Source of the DNA: Nocardia brasiliensis IFM 10847
Lineage (GTDB): Bacteria > Actinomycetota > Actinomycetes > Mycobacteriales > Mycobacteriaceae
Reading direction: 5' to 3'
Length of the DNA: 59,442 bases
Assembly: GCF_000710915.1 (NCBI RefSeq)
Contig: NZ_BAUA01000116.1
Coordinates: 1 to 59,442, forward strand
Below, piece after piece: positions 51,511 to 59,442 of the stretch. The translations under genes and the position numbers were made by a program. The number at the start of each line of letters is the position of its first letter. Position 1 is the stretch's first letter. The notes under the pieces were generated by a model. It made no database searches and had not been told where the DNA came from. It saw only the letters and a program-made list of their open reading frames with translations.

Positions 51511-51524
51511 GACCGCAGCATACA

Positions 51525-51539
51525 CGTACCGCCAGTACG
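51525..51539. promoter_or_regulatory. TetR operator, site 1
   Basis: CGTACCGCCAGTACG, with 5-base perfect arms CGTAC/GTACG, adjacent to the -10 box of the TetR gene. Its exact reverse complement recurs at 51621-51635. Probable autoregulation site. Confidence 0.75.
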
Positions 51540-51552
51540 GTTATCGACGTGA

Positions 51553-51576
51553 GGTACGCCATAGTCTGGGCGTACC
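51553..51576. repeat. Inverted repeat in the divergent region
   Basis: GGTACGCC-N8-GGCGTACC with 8-base perfect arms, between the two operators and sharing their GTACG core. It may be a third, differently spaced binding site. Confidence 0.5.
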
Positions 51577-51620
51577 CCTCGCCTTGCCCGGGATTACTTC
51601 GTACTGTCGGTATCGGAAAA

Positions 51621-51635
51621 CGTACTGGCGGTACG
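51621..51635. promoter_or_regulatory. TetR operator, site 2
   Basis: CGTACTGGCGGTACG, the exact reverse complement of site 1, 48 bases before the hydrolase ATG. A degenerate copy (CGTACTGTCGGTATCG) begins at 51600, so three related half-sites line this promoter. Confidence 0.75.
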
Positions 51636-51682
51636 ACACCTGGTGTCCGGCCGGCAGCTCGCCCCCGAACGAGGCTGACAAC

Positions 51683-52612
51683 ATGACCAACCTGATCGAC
51701 ACCGATACGCCGCGCCCGGACCGGCAATGGACGGTGACCGCCGACGGCGCCGATCTCGCCGTTTTCGAATGGGGCGACCCCGCGGCCGAACCCTTGGTTC
51801 TCGTGCACGGCCTCACCGACACCCATCGCGTATGGGCCACCGTCGCCGCCCTGCTGAGCGACGGCTTCCGGGTGATCACCTACGACGTGCGCGGGCACGG
51901 CAGGTCGGACACTCCGGCCTTGCTCGCGGACTTCCGCCTGGACCGGCTGGCCGCCGACTTCTTCGCGGTGATCGACGCGGCGAGTCCGAAGCAGCCGGTG
52001 CATACCTGCGGCCACGGCTGGGGCGCGGTGCAACTGTGGGAGGCGGTGTGCGATCCGCGGGCGAACACCCGGATCGCCTCGTTCACCGCCATTTCCGGTC
52101 CCAACCTCGATCATCTGGGACTGTGGCTGCGCGCGGTCGCGCCGCACGCCAGAGGCGTGCTCGGCGATCTCGGCTGGTGGCTGCACGGCGCGCGCTGGAC
52201 GTTGCGGCCGATCCCCGTCGCGCGGCGGCTGTACCCGCCGCGGGTGCGCACGTTGCTGGTCGAGCGGCTCGGCGGGCTCTCGCCGATCCCGGCCCGGATC
52301 GCCCGCACCTGGCGCACCGACCTGGTCTCCGGCGGGCGGATCGCGCAGGCCAACCTGCTGCATCATCTGCGCCGCCCGCGGCTGCGCCGCACCGCGGTGC
52401 CGGTGCAACTGCTGGTGGACTCCACCGACCCGTTCGTGCCCGCCGCCATCTACGACACCTCGATCCGCTGGGTGGACCGGCTCTGGCGCTGCGCCGTGCC
52501 CGCGGACCACTGGCTGCCCGTCACCGAACCGCTGCTGGTCGCCGAGGCGATCGCCAACTTCGTCGACGACCTGCGCGCCGACCGGGCCGCGATCACGCCG
52601 CGCAGCAGCTGA
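51683..52612 (+). CDS. Alpha/beta hydrolase-fold protein lacking the nucleophile
   Basis: A 309-residue protein with the fold of epoxide hydrolases/EphD N-domains: LVLVHGLTDTHRVWATVAALL and ITYDVRGHGRSDTPA. The nucleophile elbow, normally GHDWG or GxSxG, reads GHGWG (110-114): G112 replaces the Asp or Ser. The C-terminal D and H positions are still plausible (LLVDSTDPFVP, PADHWLP). So it is probably not a hydrolase; a lyase, a binding protein or a decayed enzyme are alternatives. It is regulated by the divergent TetR; a small gene and a repeat protein follow. Confidence 0.82.
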   Translation: MTNLIDTDTPRPDRQWTVTADGADLAVFEWGDPAAEPLVLVHGLTDTHRVWATVAALLSDGFRVITYDVRGHGRSDTPALLADFRLDRLAADFFAVIDAASPKQPVHTCGHGWGAVQLWEAVCDPRANTRIASFTAISGPNLDHLGLWLRAVAPHARGVLGDLGWWLHGARWTLRPIPVARRLYPPRVRTLLVERLGGLSPIPARIARTWRTDLVSGGRIAQANLLHHLRRPRLRRTAVPVQLLVDSTDPFVPAAIYDTSIRWVDRLWRCAVPADHWLPVTEPLLVAEAIANFVDDLRADRAAITPRSS

Positions 52613-52673
52613 CCCGCGCGCCCGCCGGAACACGGCCGCGCGCACCAGGATTCGACACCGATACGGAGATGCC

Positions 52674-52889
52674 ATGCCGGACCCGGCGCACCCGCTGACC
52701 CAGACCCTCGGCGCACCGCTGCCCGACGAGTTCGGCCGGCTCACCGAAGCCGACCTCGCCGAGCTCGACCGCCTGCTGCGCACCGCCGTCAGCGCCCGCG
52801 GCGAACGCCTCGGCGCGGCGGTCGAATCCTCGCTGCAGCTGATCCCCCGGCTGATGCGGCCGGCCGTGAAGCGGGCGCTCGGCTTATGA
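52674..52889 (+). CDS. Small hypothetical protein (71 aa)
   Basis: A 71-residue protein, mostly helical (LTEADLAELDRLLRTAVSARGERLGAAVESSLQLIP). No family recognised. The ATG follows GGAGATGCC. Its stop overlaps the start of the 507-residue repeat protein by 4 bases (ATGA), so they act together. The operon probably begins with the hydrolase. Confidence 0.65.
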   Translation: MPDPAHPLTQTLGAPLPDEFGRLTEADLAELDRLLRTAVSARGERLGAAVESSLQLIPRLMRPAVKRALGL

Positions 52890-54409
52890 GCGCGCAACTC
52901 ATGGTGCGCGCGGAGACGACGAAACTCGCGCGACTACTGGATATCGCCGACCCGGCGGATCTCGCGTTCCTGCACAGCCTTTCGCCCGAGGCGATCCGGG
53001 CGTTCCGGGAACGCGCCACCGATCTGCTCTTCGATCGCGACGCCGCGCGGATGCGGCGGGTCGCGGCGGCGACCAAGTTGGTGCCGACCGTGATCAGCGC
53101 CAAGGCCGCCGAGCGCGCGTTCGGGCCGGTGCTGTGCGCGGCCGTCGCCGGATCGGTCGAACCCGCTCGCGCCATCGATATCGCGAAGGCGCTGCCCGCT
53201 CGCTTTCTCGCCGAGACCGCGGCCCAGCTGGACCCGCGGCGCACTGCCGACATCATCGCGTCGGTGCCTACCCGGCTGGTCGCCGACGTGGCCCGGGAGC
53301 TGCTGCGGCTGGACGACCACGTGACCATGAGCCGGTTCGTCGGCGTCGTGCCGGAGGAATCGATGCGCGCCGCGGCACCGGTGCTCGGCGATGCCGATCT
53401 GTTGCGCGTCGGCTTTCTCATGGAGGACAAGTCCGCACTGGACCGGCTGATGGGTCTGTTCACCGACCGGCTCGCCGGGGTGATCCGGGCCGCACACGAA
53501 CAAGACCTGTGGGCAGAGGGTCTCGATCTGCTCGACAGCGTCGGCCCCGAGAACCGGGCCGCGCTCGGCGATCTCGCGGCCGGACTCGGCGGCGCGGTGC
53601 TGGACGGCCTGATCGAGGCCGTCCGTGCCCTGGACGCCTGGGATTCGCTGCTGCCGGTGACCAGCGCGATGAGTCCGGACAGCCTGCGGGCTTTCGCCGA
53701 AAGACCTGCGGTACAGGAGGAATCGGTGCTCGCCTCGATCATGGACGCCGCGTTGCAGAAGGGCTTCTGGCTGGATCTGCTGCCGCTGGCGGTGCACTTG
53801 CAACCGGATCAGCTGGCCATCCTGGCCGCGCGGCTGGCCGACAAGCCCGACGACGAACTCGGCGAGCTGGTCACCCGAGCCGACGCCGCCGGCATGTGGA
53901 GCGCGATGCTGCCGATCGCCCTGGCGATGACCGACACCGACCGCAGGCGGATGGCGGGCCTGCCGATCATGCAGGACCCGGACGTCCTGCGCGCGGTGAT
54001 CGGCACCACCGCCGAACACGAACTCTGGTCCCAGGCTTTGCCTTTGGTCGACGCGCTGCCGGCGACCGCGACCCCGATCCTGGCGTCCTGCATCGGCGAG
54101 CTGAGCCGCGCACAGCTCTTGGCCGCGGTGCTCGTCGCGGCGCGCAGCGACAACATCGATACCCTCGTCGAGATCGCGCTCGCGCAGGAGGCCGACGGCC
54201 GGGCCAGGGTGCTCGAAATCATCGACGGCATGGACGATCTAGACGAGTTCCTCGCCGCGCTCACCGCGGACACCCCGAAAGTGGTGTGGGACGGGCTGAT
54301 CGAGGTCCGCGCGGAGATCCCGGCACCGTTGCTCGCCCGTCTCACCGCACGCGCCGACCAGCTCGGCCGCACCACCGCTGCGGAAGAACTGCGCTCCGCC
54401 CGGCCCTGA
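52886..54409 (+). CDS. Helical-repeat protein with exact 43-residue period
   Basis: A 507-residue soluble-looking protein. Residues about 200-400 hold five repeats with an invariant Trp at 209, 252, 295, 338 and 381, each exactly 43 residues apart, within a W-x-x-x-L-(P) motif (for example GFWLDLLPLAVHLQ, GMWSAMLPIALAMT, ELWSQALPLVDAL). Earlier residues show a similar helical pattern without Trp. It resembles MgtE-N or HEAT-like solenoids but matches none exactly. No signal peptide or membrane segment. Likely a scaffold or partner of the small upstream protein. Confidence 0.72.
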   Translation: MSAQLMVRAETTKLARLLDIADPADLAFLHSLSPEAIRAFRERATDLLFDRDAARMRRVAAATKLVPTVISAKAAERAFGPVLCAAVAGSVEPARAIDIAKALPARFLAETAAQLDPRRTADIIASVPTRLVADVARELLRLDDHVTMSRFVGVVPEESMRAAAPVLGDADLLRVGFLMEDKSALDRLMGLFTDRLAGVIRAAHEQDLWAEGLDLLDSVGPENRAALGDLAAGLGGAVLDGLIEAVRALDAWDSLLPVTSAMSPDSLRAFAERPAVQEESVLASIMDAALQKGFWLDLLPLAVHLQPDQLAILAARLADKPDDELGELVTRADAAGMWSAMLPIALAMTDTDRRRMAGLPIMQDPDVLRAVIGTTAEHELWSQALPLVDALPATATPILASCIGELSRAQLLAAVLVAARSDNIDTLVEIALAQEADGRARVLEIIDGMDDLDEFLAALTADTPKVVWDGLIEVRAEIPAPLLARLTARADQLGRTTAAEELRSARP

Positions 54410-54454
54410 TCCGAACTTCCCCGGGACGTCGGATGAAGTGATATTTTCGGGGCG

Positions 54455-55261
54455 ATGACGGGATCGGGGGGTTCGGGGCCCTCGCGCCCCGACTACACGG
54501 GCTGGCTGGACCAGCCGCTGACTCCGGCGGCACCACCACGGCCCTATCCGGACGGCACGGTGCCGCCGCGCCGCGCGCTGACCTGGCGCGGGTCCACACC
54601 CGGCAAGAGCTGGCAGTGGGCGCTGGGCGCCGCGGCGGCGGTCTCGGCGCTCTGGTTCGTCGCCTCGCTCGACACCTCCGGCACCGACCGAACCGCCGCG
54701 ACCGTGCCCGATCTGCGGGGATATCACCATGTCGACAACCTCTGCGCGATCACCGACACCGCCCCCTATCTGCGCGCTGGGTTCGCCCTCGCGTCCAATA
54801 GTGCGACCGGACCGAAATACCCACTGCACCAAACCCTTCTGCACCCGGCCGTCGACACGATGATGTGCACGATTCGGCTCGGCACGCCCGGCGCGCTCGA
54901 TCGCGGCGACGACAGCACGGTGAAGGTGCGGGCGGTGGTGCACAAGCAGACCGATCCCGGCCCCGAATTCACCGCCCGGTTCCAGACCTGGACACAGGCC
55001 CCGCTGTCCGAGAACGACGAGATCACCGCGCTGCCCGGCCTCGGCGACGAGGCGTATCTCGTACAACGCAAGAGCGCGGGCGGCACCCGGCCCACCAGCC
55101 TCACCCTCGCCGTCCGCCACGGGTGGACCACCTACGAGATCAGCTGGCTGCGCCTGTCCTCGGTCGCCGCCACCCCCACCAGCAGGCCGCCGACCACCGC
55201 CGAAGCGATCGAGCTGCTGCGCGGGACCGCGGACACGACGCTGCGGCTGCTGCGCGCATAA
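54455..55261 (+). CDS. Membrane-anchored protein with outer domain
   Basis: A 268-residue type II membrane protein: Pro/Gly-rich cytoplasmic tail of about 50 residues, one helix (WQWALGAAAAVSALWFVASL) and an outer domain with CAITDTAPYL and MMCTIRL. LPGLGDEAYLV is a phrase seen in DUF3558-type actinobacterial envelope proteins, so it may belong near them. Leaderless: TATTTT (54442-54447) lies 7 bases before the ATG. Function unknown. Confidence 0.7.
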   Translation: MTGSGGSGPSRPDYTGWLDQPLTPAAPPRPYPDGTVPPRRALTWRGSTPGKSWQWALGAAAAVSALWFVASLDTSGTDRTAATVPDLRGYHHVDNLCAITDTAPYLRAGFALASNSATGPKYPLHQTLLHPAVDTMMCTIRLGTPGALDRGDDSTVKVRAVVHKQTDPGPEFTARFQTWTQAPLSENDEITALPGLGDEAYLVQRKSAGGTRPTSLTLAVRHGWTTYEISWLRLSSVAATPTSRPPTTAEAIELLRGTADTTLRLLRA

Positions 55262-55310
55262 CCGCCCGAGCAGGCAACCGGGCGGCAACCCGGTTCGCGC
55301 GTTTGCGACA

Positions 55311-56789
55311 ATGAGCGGGTCGATTTCCCAGCTCAGCAAAAGGATGCCTGTACCACCGATGGCCGAAAGCATGATTGATCCGGACGAGCTCGCGACCTGT
55401 CTGCGCGTACTGGACAAGGCCGGGCAACTGGAGAAGGACCATCCCGACTCGGTGGCGGTACAGCGCGCGGTCGGCCACATGTTCAAGAAGCTCAAGCAGC
55501 GGCGGCGCATTGAGGCCAGGGCGGCGGTGTCGGCGGCCGACCGCGAGGTCGTCGCCGCGACCGCGACCGGCTCGCCGCAGCGGATCGACGACGAGACCGC
55601 GGGCATCCCGCTGGCCTCGAGCGCGGCGGGCGCCAGCGCGGGCACGCTGATCCGGCCGCGGCCCTGCTATATCTGCAAGCAGAAGTACACCCAGGTGGAC
55701 GCGTTCTATCACCAGCTGTGCCCGGAATGCGCCGCGCGCAGCCACGGCAAGCGCGACGCTCGGACCGATCTGACCGGACGCCGCGCCCTGCTCACCGGCG
55801 GCCGCGCCAAGATCGGCATGTACATCGCGCTGCGGTTGCTGCGCGACGGCGCGCACACCACGATCACCACCCGGTTTCCGAACGACGCGGTCCGCCGCTT
55901 CGCCGCGATGGAGGACAGCGCGGACTGGCTGCACCGCTTGCGCGTGGTCGGCATCGACCTGCGCGATCCCGCCCAGGTCGTCGCGCTCGCCGACGACGTG
56001 GCGGCGCAGGGCCCGCTGGACATCCTGATCAACAACGCCGCCCAGACGGTGCGCCGCTCCCCCGGCGCCTACAGCGCGCTGGTCGACGCCGAGTCCGGGC
56101 CGCTGCCCGCGGGCCTGCTGCCCGAGCTGGTCACCTTCGGCAAGACGATGCAGGCGCACCCCACCGCGCTCACCGCCTCACTCACCCCGACGCTGTCCGC
56201 CGCCGATATCGCCGAACTCGCGCTGGTCGCGGGATCGGCCACCCCGGAACGCATTTCGCGTGGCGTCGCGATCGACGCGGGCGGTCTGGTGCCCGACCTC
56301 GCGCACACCAACAGCTGGGTGCAGACCGTCGCCGAGGTCGATCCCACCGAACTGCTCGAGGTGCAGCTGTGCAATTCGGTCGCGCCGTTCATCCTGGTGT
56401 CGCGGTTGCGACCGGCCATGGCCGCGGCCACCGCGCGCCGCAAGTACATCGTCAACGTATCCGCGATGGAAGGCCAGTTCTCCCGGGCCTACAAGGGCCC
56501 GGGCCATCCGCACACCAATATGGCCAAGGCGGCGCTGAACATGTTGACCCGCACCAGCGCTCGGGAAATGCTCGAGGCCGACGGCATCCTGATGACCGCA
56601 GTCGACACCGGATGGATCACCGACGAGCGCCCGCACTATACGAAGATGCGCCTGGCCGAAGAGGGCTTCCACGCTCCGCTGGACTTGGTCGACGGCGCTG
56701 CCCGGGTCTACGACCCGATCGTGCAGGGCGAGCAGGGCACCGACCTTTACGGCTGCTTCCTCAAGGACTATCAGCCTTCACCCTGGTGA
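55311..56789 (+). CDS. SDR-fold protein with zinc-ribbon N-terminus
   Basis: A 492-residue protein. Residues 1-110 are helical; C119, C122, C137 and C140 form a CxxC...CxxC zinc site (CYICKQKYTQVDAFYHQLCPEC-like). From 150 an SDR domain follows: TGGRAKIG (nucleotide loop), DILINNAAQ, VNVSAMEGQ. The catalytic Tyr-xxx-Lys reads T-N-M-A-K, so the Tyr is replaced by Thr. It is therefore an atypical or inactive dehydrogenase. An insertion near 250-320 is not SDR. Starts at 55344 or 55359 are also possible; none has a clear ribosome site. Confidence 0.78.
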   Translation: MSGSISQLSKRMPVPPMAESMIDPDELATCLRVLDKAGQLEKDHPDSVAVQRAVGHMFKKLKQRRRIEARAAVSAADREVVAATATGSPQRIDDETAGIPLASSAAGASAGTLIRPRPCYICKQKYTQVDAFYHQLCPECAARSHGKRDARTDLTGRRALLTGGRAKIGMYIALRLLRDGAHTTITTRFPNDAVRRFAAMEDSADWLHRLRVVGIDLRDPAQVVALADDVAAQGPLDILINNAAQTVRRSPGAYSALVDAESGPLPAGLLPELVTFGKTMQAHPTALTASLTPTLSAADIAELALVAGSATPERISRGVAIDAGGLVPDLAHTNSWVQTVAEVDPTELLEVQLCNSVAPFILVSRLRPAMAAATARRKYIVNVSAMEGQFSRAYKGPGHPHTNMAKAALNMLTRTSAREMLEADGILMTAVDTGWITDERPHYTKMRLAEEGFHAPLDLVDGAARVYDPIVQGEQGTDLYGCFLKDYQPSPW

Positions 56790-56812
56790 GGCGGAATCGC
56801 TAAGCTGGTGGT

Positions 56813-57202
56813 GTGCTGTATCGGTTGCTCGCCGATGCCACCGCCGCCGTGCATTTCGCGTTCGTGGTGTACGTGGTGATCGGTGGATACCTGGCGTGGC
56901 GTCTGCCGCGCACCCTCTGGCTGCACCTGCTCGCGTTCGGCTGGGGATTCAGCACGGTGCTGTTCGGCATCGACTGCCCGCTCACGCATCTGGAGAATTG
57001 GGCACGCCATCGAGCGGGCGAGGCGGGGTTGCCGCCCAGCGGTTTCATCGACCACTACCTCACCGGGGTGATCTATCCGGAGAACGCGCTCGGCGCGGTC
57101 CGAGTGCTCGTCGCGGTGGTCGTCGTGCTCTCCTGGGTGGGCTACGCCGTGCTGCGGCGACGGGCGGCCGGACCGGCCACCCGCCTCCCGGCGGCCCGTT
57201 AG
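56813..57202 (+). CDS. DUF2784 membrane protein
   Basis: A 129-residue protein with about three helices. DCPLTHLENWARHRAGEAG and GFIDHYLTGVIYPEN are the DUF2784 signature. GTG start, leaderless behind TAAGCT (56801-56806, 6-base gap). Function unknown; conserved in actinobacteria and proteobacteria. Confidence 0.87.
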   Translation: MLYRLLADATAAVHFAFVVYVVIGGYLAWRLPRTLWLHLLAFGWGFSTVLFGIDCPLTHLENWARHRAGEAGLPPSGFIDHYLTGVIYPENALGAVRVLVAVVVVLSWVGYAVLRRRAAGPATRLPAAR

Positions 57203-57230
57203 TTCCTTTCGCGGCAATACTTCTCGGCTA

Positions 57231-58004
57231 TCACGCGGGCGAGCGCTCTTGGCCGAGCCGGGCCGCGACGACGTCCGCCACCGCCGCGGGGCGTTCGTCC
57301 ACGAAGAAGTGCCCGCCGGGAAAGGTTGTGCGCTCGAAGGTTCCGCCGGTGAACTCGCGCCACTCGTCGGCCTGCTCCGGTCGCATGGTGGGATCGCCGG
57401 TGCTGACGAGCGCGGCGATATCGACGGCCAGTGGGTCACCCGGCGTGTACCGATAGGTTTCGACGGCCTGGTAGTCGCCGCGTACGGCGGGCAGCACCAG
57501 TTCCGCGAGACTCGGTTCGTCCCGCAGCATTTGGATCGGCGCGGGGTCGGCGGCCAGACGCTCGAGATCCTTGATCAGATCCTCGTCCGAGCCGAGGTGT
57601 AACCGTTGGGTCTCCACGAAAGCCGGTGCGGGACGGCCGGACACGAACAGGGCCGTGAGCGCCTGGCCGCCGCGCTCTAGCCGCCGCGCCGTCTCGAACG
57701 CCACCGTCGCACCCATGCTGTGCCCGAACAGCGCCAGCCCGTCGAGGTTTCCGTGCCGCAGCACCTCTCGGGCTATCTGGTCCGCGAGCTCGCACAGATC
57801 GGTGATCGGCGCCTCGCCGAGGCGATCCTGCCTGCCCGGATACTGCACCGCCAGCACCACGGTGCCCGCGCCGAAACATTGTGCGAATTCACGATATGCG
57901 GTGGCGGGACCGCCGCCCGGCGGCAAACACAGCAGGTAGCGGCGGGGAGCCGGGTCGCCGCGCAGCACCCGCAGCCACTCGCCCGACTCGATCTTCATGC
58001 CCAC
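57231..58004 (-). CDS. Type II thioesterase (GrsT family)
   Basis: A 257-residue editing thioesterase. CLPPGGGPATAYREFA, VQYPGRQDRLGE and FGHSMGATVAFE (nucleophile S96 in GHSMG) are typical; the triad His is in FPGGHFFV near 235. Such enzymes remove stalled acyl groups from NRPS or PKS carrier domains. No NRPS or PKS gene lies in this window, so its partner is elsewhere, perhaps beyond the right edge. The GTG at 58004 has AAGGAG six bases upstream; an ATG at 57998 is the alternative. Confidence 0.88.
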   Translation of the reverse strand: MGMKIESGEWLRVLRGDPAPRRYLLCLPPGGGPATAYREFAQCFGAGTVVLAVQYPGRQDRLGEAPITDLCELADQIAREVLRHGNLDGLALFGHSMGATVAFETARRLERGGQALTALFVSGRPAPAFVETQRLHLGSDEDLIKDLERLAADPAPIQMLRDEPSLAELVLPAVRGDYQAVETYRYTPGDPLAVDIAALVSTGDPTMRPEQADEWREFTGGTFERTTFPGGHFFVDERPAAVADVVAARLGQERSPA

Positions 58005-58044
58005 GTAGATCTCCTTCTCAGCTGGAACTATTACGCTCGTTCGC

Positions 58045-59391
58045 GTGAACGCGCACACACGGCTGGTCCACGACTACGAAGCCGGAATCGGTGTCACCCC
58101 CTCCGCCATTACGCCTGCCCCCGACCCCGGCAGCAATCTCGCTGCGACACTACCGGTCTGGGCACTGGCCGCCGGATCGGTCGCCGCGCTCACCGCCGCG
58201 GCCAATCGCCTGCGCACGATCCGCGGCCTCGATCCGGTGGCGCACCGCATCGACCCCGTCCGCATCACCGCCGCGTTCTCCAGCGAACGCCTGCTGCGCT
58301 TCCACGGTGCGCCCGCGACCATGTTCGCCGACCTCTCCGGGTTCTTTCCCACCTACGACGGATGGGTCCGCACACACGCCAACTATCCGCACCATCGCGA
58401 CCGGTTGCTCACCGCGCTCGGACTGCCGATCGACGCGCCGGTGGACCTCGCGGTCGCGCAGATGGCGATGAGCCGGGCGGCCGACATCGAAGACCACGCC
58501 GCCGCGCACGGCGCGATCGCGGTGCGGGTGCGCACCGAGCAAGAGTGGGCGCAGAGCCCTGCGGGCCGCTCCGCCGCAGCCGGGCCGGTCGTCGCGATCG
58601 AACGGCGCCCTGACCGAGGCGAGCCCGGATTGCCCATGGGCGCAGCGCCTTTCCAGCCACTGCGCGGCCTGCGCGTGCTCGACCTGACCCGGGTGATCGC
58701 CGGACCCGTCGCCACCAGGACCCTCGCGCTGCTGGGCGCGGAGGTGCTGCGGGTCGATCCACCGCACCTGCCCGAGATCCCGTGGCAGTACGCCGACACC
58801 GGGCAGGGCAAGCGGTCCACGCTGCTGGATCTGCGGGACCGGTTGCCCCAGTTCAACGACCTGCTCACCGCCGCCGACGTGCTGGTCACCGGCTATCGGC
58901 CCGGCGCGCTCGCACACGCGGGAGTCACCGCGGCCCGACGCCCCGGGCTCATCCACGGGCGGGTCTCGGCGTGGGGCGAGTTCGGGCCGTGGGGAGGCCG
59001 GCGCGGGTTCGACAGCATTGTGCAGGCGGCCTCCGGCATCGCGATCGCCGAGGGCGCGCCCGCGGTGCCCGGCACACTGCCCGCCCAGGCGCTCGATCAC
59101 GCGTCCGGCTATCTGCTCGCGGCGGGCGTGATCGACGCGCTCACCGCGCGCGCCACCGACGGGATCGGGCGCGACGTGCGAGTCTCGTTGGCGCGCACCG
59201 CTTCCTGGCTACTCAACGCGCCGGATCGGACGCCGCGCCACCCGCAGGCGGCCGCGCCCGATCCCGCGACCGCGGTCTACCACGGGGAGGCGTGCACCGC
59301 CGCACCTGCGATCGCGGAGTACCCCGCGTATACGTGGCCTGCCCCCGCCTACGGCAACGATCGGCCTGCCTGGCCGTTGCGGACGCACTAG
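58045..59391 (+). CDS. Class III CoA-transferase family protein (CaiB/BaiF)
   Basis: A 448-residue protein. The CaiB/BaiF core is in the second half: PLRGLRVLDLTRVIAGPVATRTLALLGAEVLRVDPP, DLRDRLPQFNDLLTAADVLVTGYRPGAL and GFDSIVQAASGIA. In the usual family the catalytic Asp follows the ...Y..xNR.KR.. region; here the equivalent is TGQGKRSTLLDLRD, with D in the expected place uncertain. Residues 1-200 look like a divergent first copy. GTG start is leaderless (TACGCT, 7-base gap). Divergent from the thioesterase. Confidence 0.8.
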   Translation: MNAHTRLVHDYEAGIGVTPSAITPAPDPGSNLAATLPVWALAAGSVAALTAAANRLRTIRGLDPVAHRIDPVRITAAFSSERLLRFHGAPATMFADLSGFFPTYDGWVRTHANYPHHRDRLLTALGLPIDAPVDLAVAQMAMSRAADIEDHAAAHGAIAVRVRTEQEWAQSPAGRSAAAGPVVAIERRPDRGEPGLPMGAAPFQPLRGLRVLDLTRVIAGPVATRTLALLGAEVLRVDPPHLPEIPWQYADTGQGKRSTLLDLRDRLPQFNDLLTAADVLVTGYRPGALAHAGVTAARRPGLIHGRVSAWGEFGPWGGRRGFDSIVQAASGIAIAEGAPAVPGTLPAQALDHASGYLLAAGVIDALTARATDGIGRDVRVSLARTASWLLNAPDRTPRHPQAAAPDPATAVYHGEACTAAPAIAEYPAYTWPAPAYGNDRPAWPLRTH

Positions 59392-59420
59392 TCGCCGGGG
59401 CCGCGGCGGGGCGGTGGTCG

Positions 59421-59441
59421 GCTGCGGGCTGCGGGCTGCGG
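59421..59441. repeat. Heptanucleotide tandem repeat at window end
   Basis: Three copies of GCTGCGG immediately before the right edge. The array may continue beyond the window. Confidence 0.6.
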
Positions 59442-59442
59442 G

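Noticed and set aside
1..59442. CRISPR arrays, tRNA/rRNA genes, insertion sequences
   Set aside because: Scanned for regular short repeats, transposase motifs and tRNA-like T-loops; none convincing. The repeats seen are operators, hairpins or short slippage tracts.

Overview
The window is a GC-rich, densely coded chromosomal segment of a mycolic-acid actinobacterium, most likely Nocardia or a close relative. The evidence is the strong GC bias at third codon positions, the secreted lipases of the LIP type, an AccD4-type carboxylase subunit, a DesA-type acyl-ACP desaturase, fused MaoC (HadAB-like) proteins, the LigC/Prim-PolC pair and Rv1733c-like and UsfY-like membrane proteins. Many genes also start leaderless, directly behind a TANNNT -10 box. 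I see no rRNA, tRNA, CRISPR array or transposase.

Layout. (1) 1-18 kb is a lipid and secreted-hydrolase region. It holds two tandem class-2 lipases (the first cut by the window edge), two MaoC proteins, a luciferase-like oxidoreductase, an esterase-desaturase pair, a PucR-type protein lacking its HTH, an AccD4-type carboxyltransferase, a TetR with a clear operator, a WhiJ-type regulator and three LIP-family lipases. (2) 18-24.9 kb holds a lipoprotein, an NAD(P)-binding protein, an ABM monooxygenase, a WhiJ-type XRE/DUF397 pair flanked by two small genes that share an almost identical promoter, a full-length PucR regulator and a CBS protein. (3) 25.4-30.8 kb is a tightly coupled four-gene operon: cysteine-desulfurase-like enzyme, unknown protein with a C-terminal heavy-metal (HMA) domain, group-III PLP decarboxylase-like enzyme, and cysteine synthase fused to rhodanese. 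It looks like an undescribed sulfur/metal small-molecule pathway. (4) 31.4-36.5 kb holds a TetR gene, then a magnesium-sensing M-box riboswitch, a proline-rich leader ORF with a near-perfect Shine-Dalgarno, mgtC, a fused double ABC permease without a binding protein, and its ATPase. (5) 37-43.3 kb holds two tandem paralogous caspase-like/NTPase/TPR proteins of the bacterial conflict type. (6) 43.5-47.5 kb holds an NfeD-like/SPFH pair, a cold-shock-domain protein and the ligC-primPolC repair pair. (7) 47.5-59.4 kb holds membrane proteins, an acyl-CoA dehydrogenase/TetR operon, a TetR divergent from an alpha/beta hydrolase with duplicated operators, a protein with exact 43-residue repeats, a zinc-ribbon SDR-like protein, a type II thioesterase and a class III CoA-transferase.

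The best candidates for new biology are the PLP/HMA/rhodanese operon, the M-box plus proline-rich leader controlling an MgtC-ABC operon, the tandem leaderless caspase-NTPase-TPR genes, and the XRE/DUF397 locus with its repeated promoter. Family names come from recognising motifs by eye; no database search was run.
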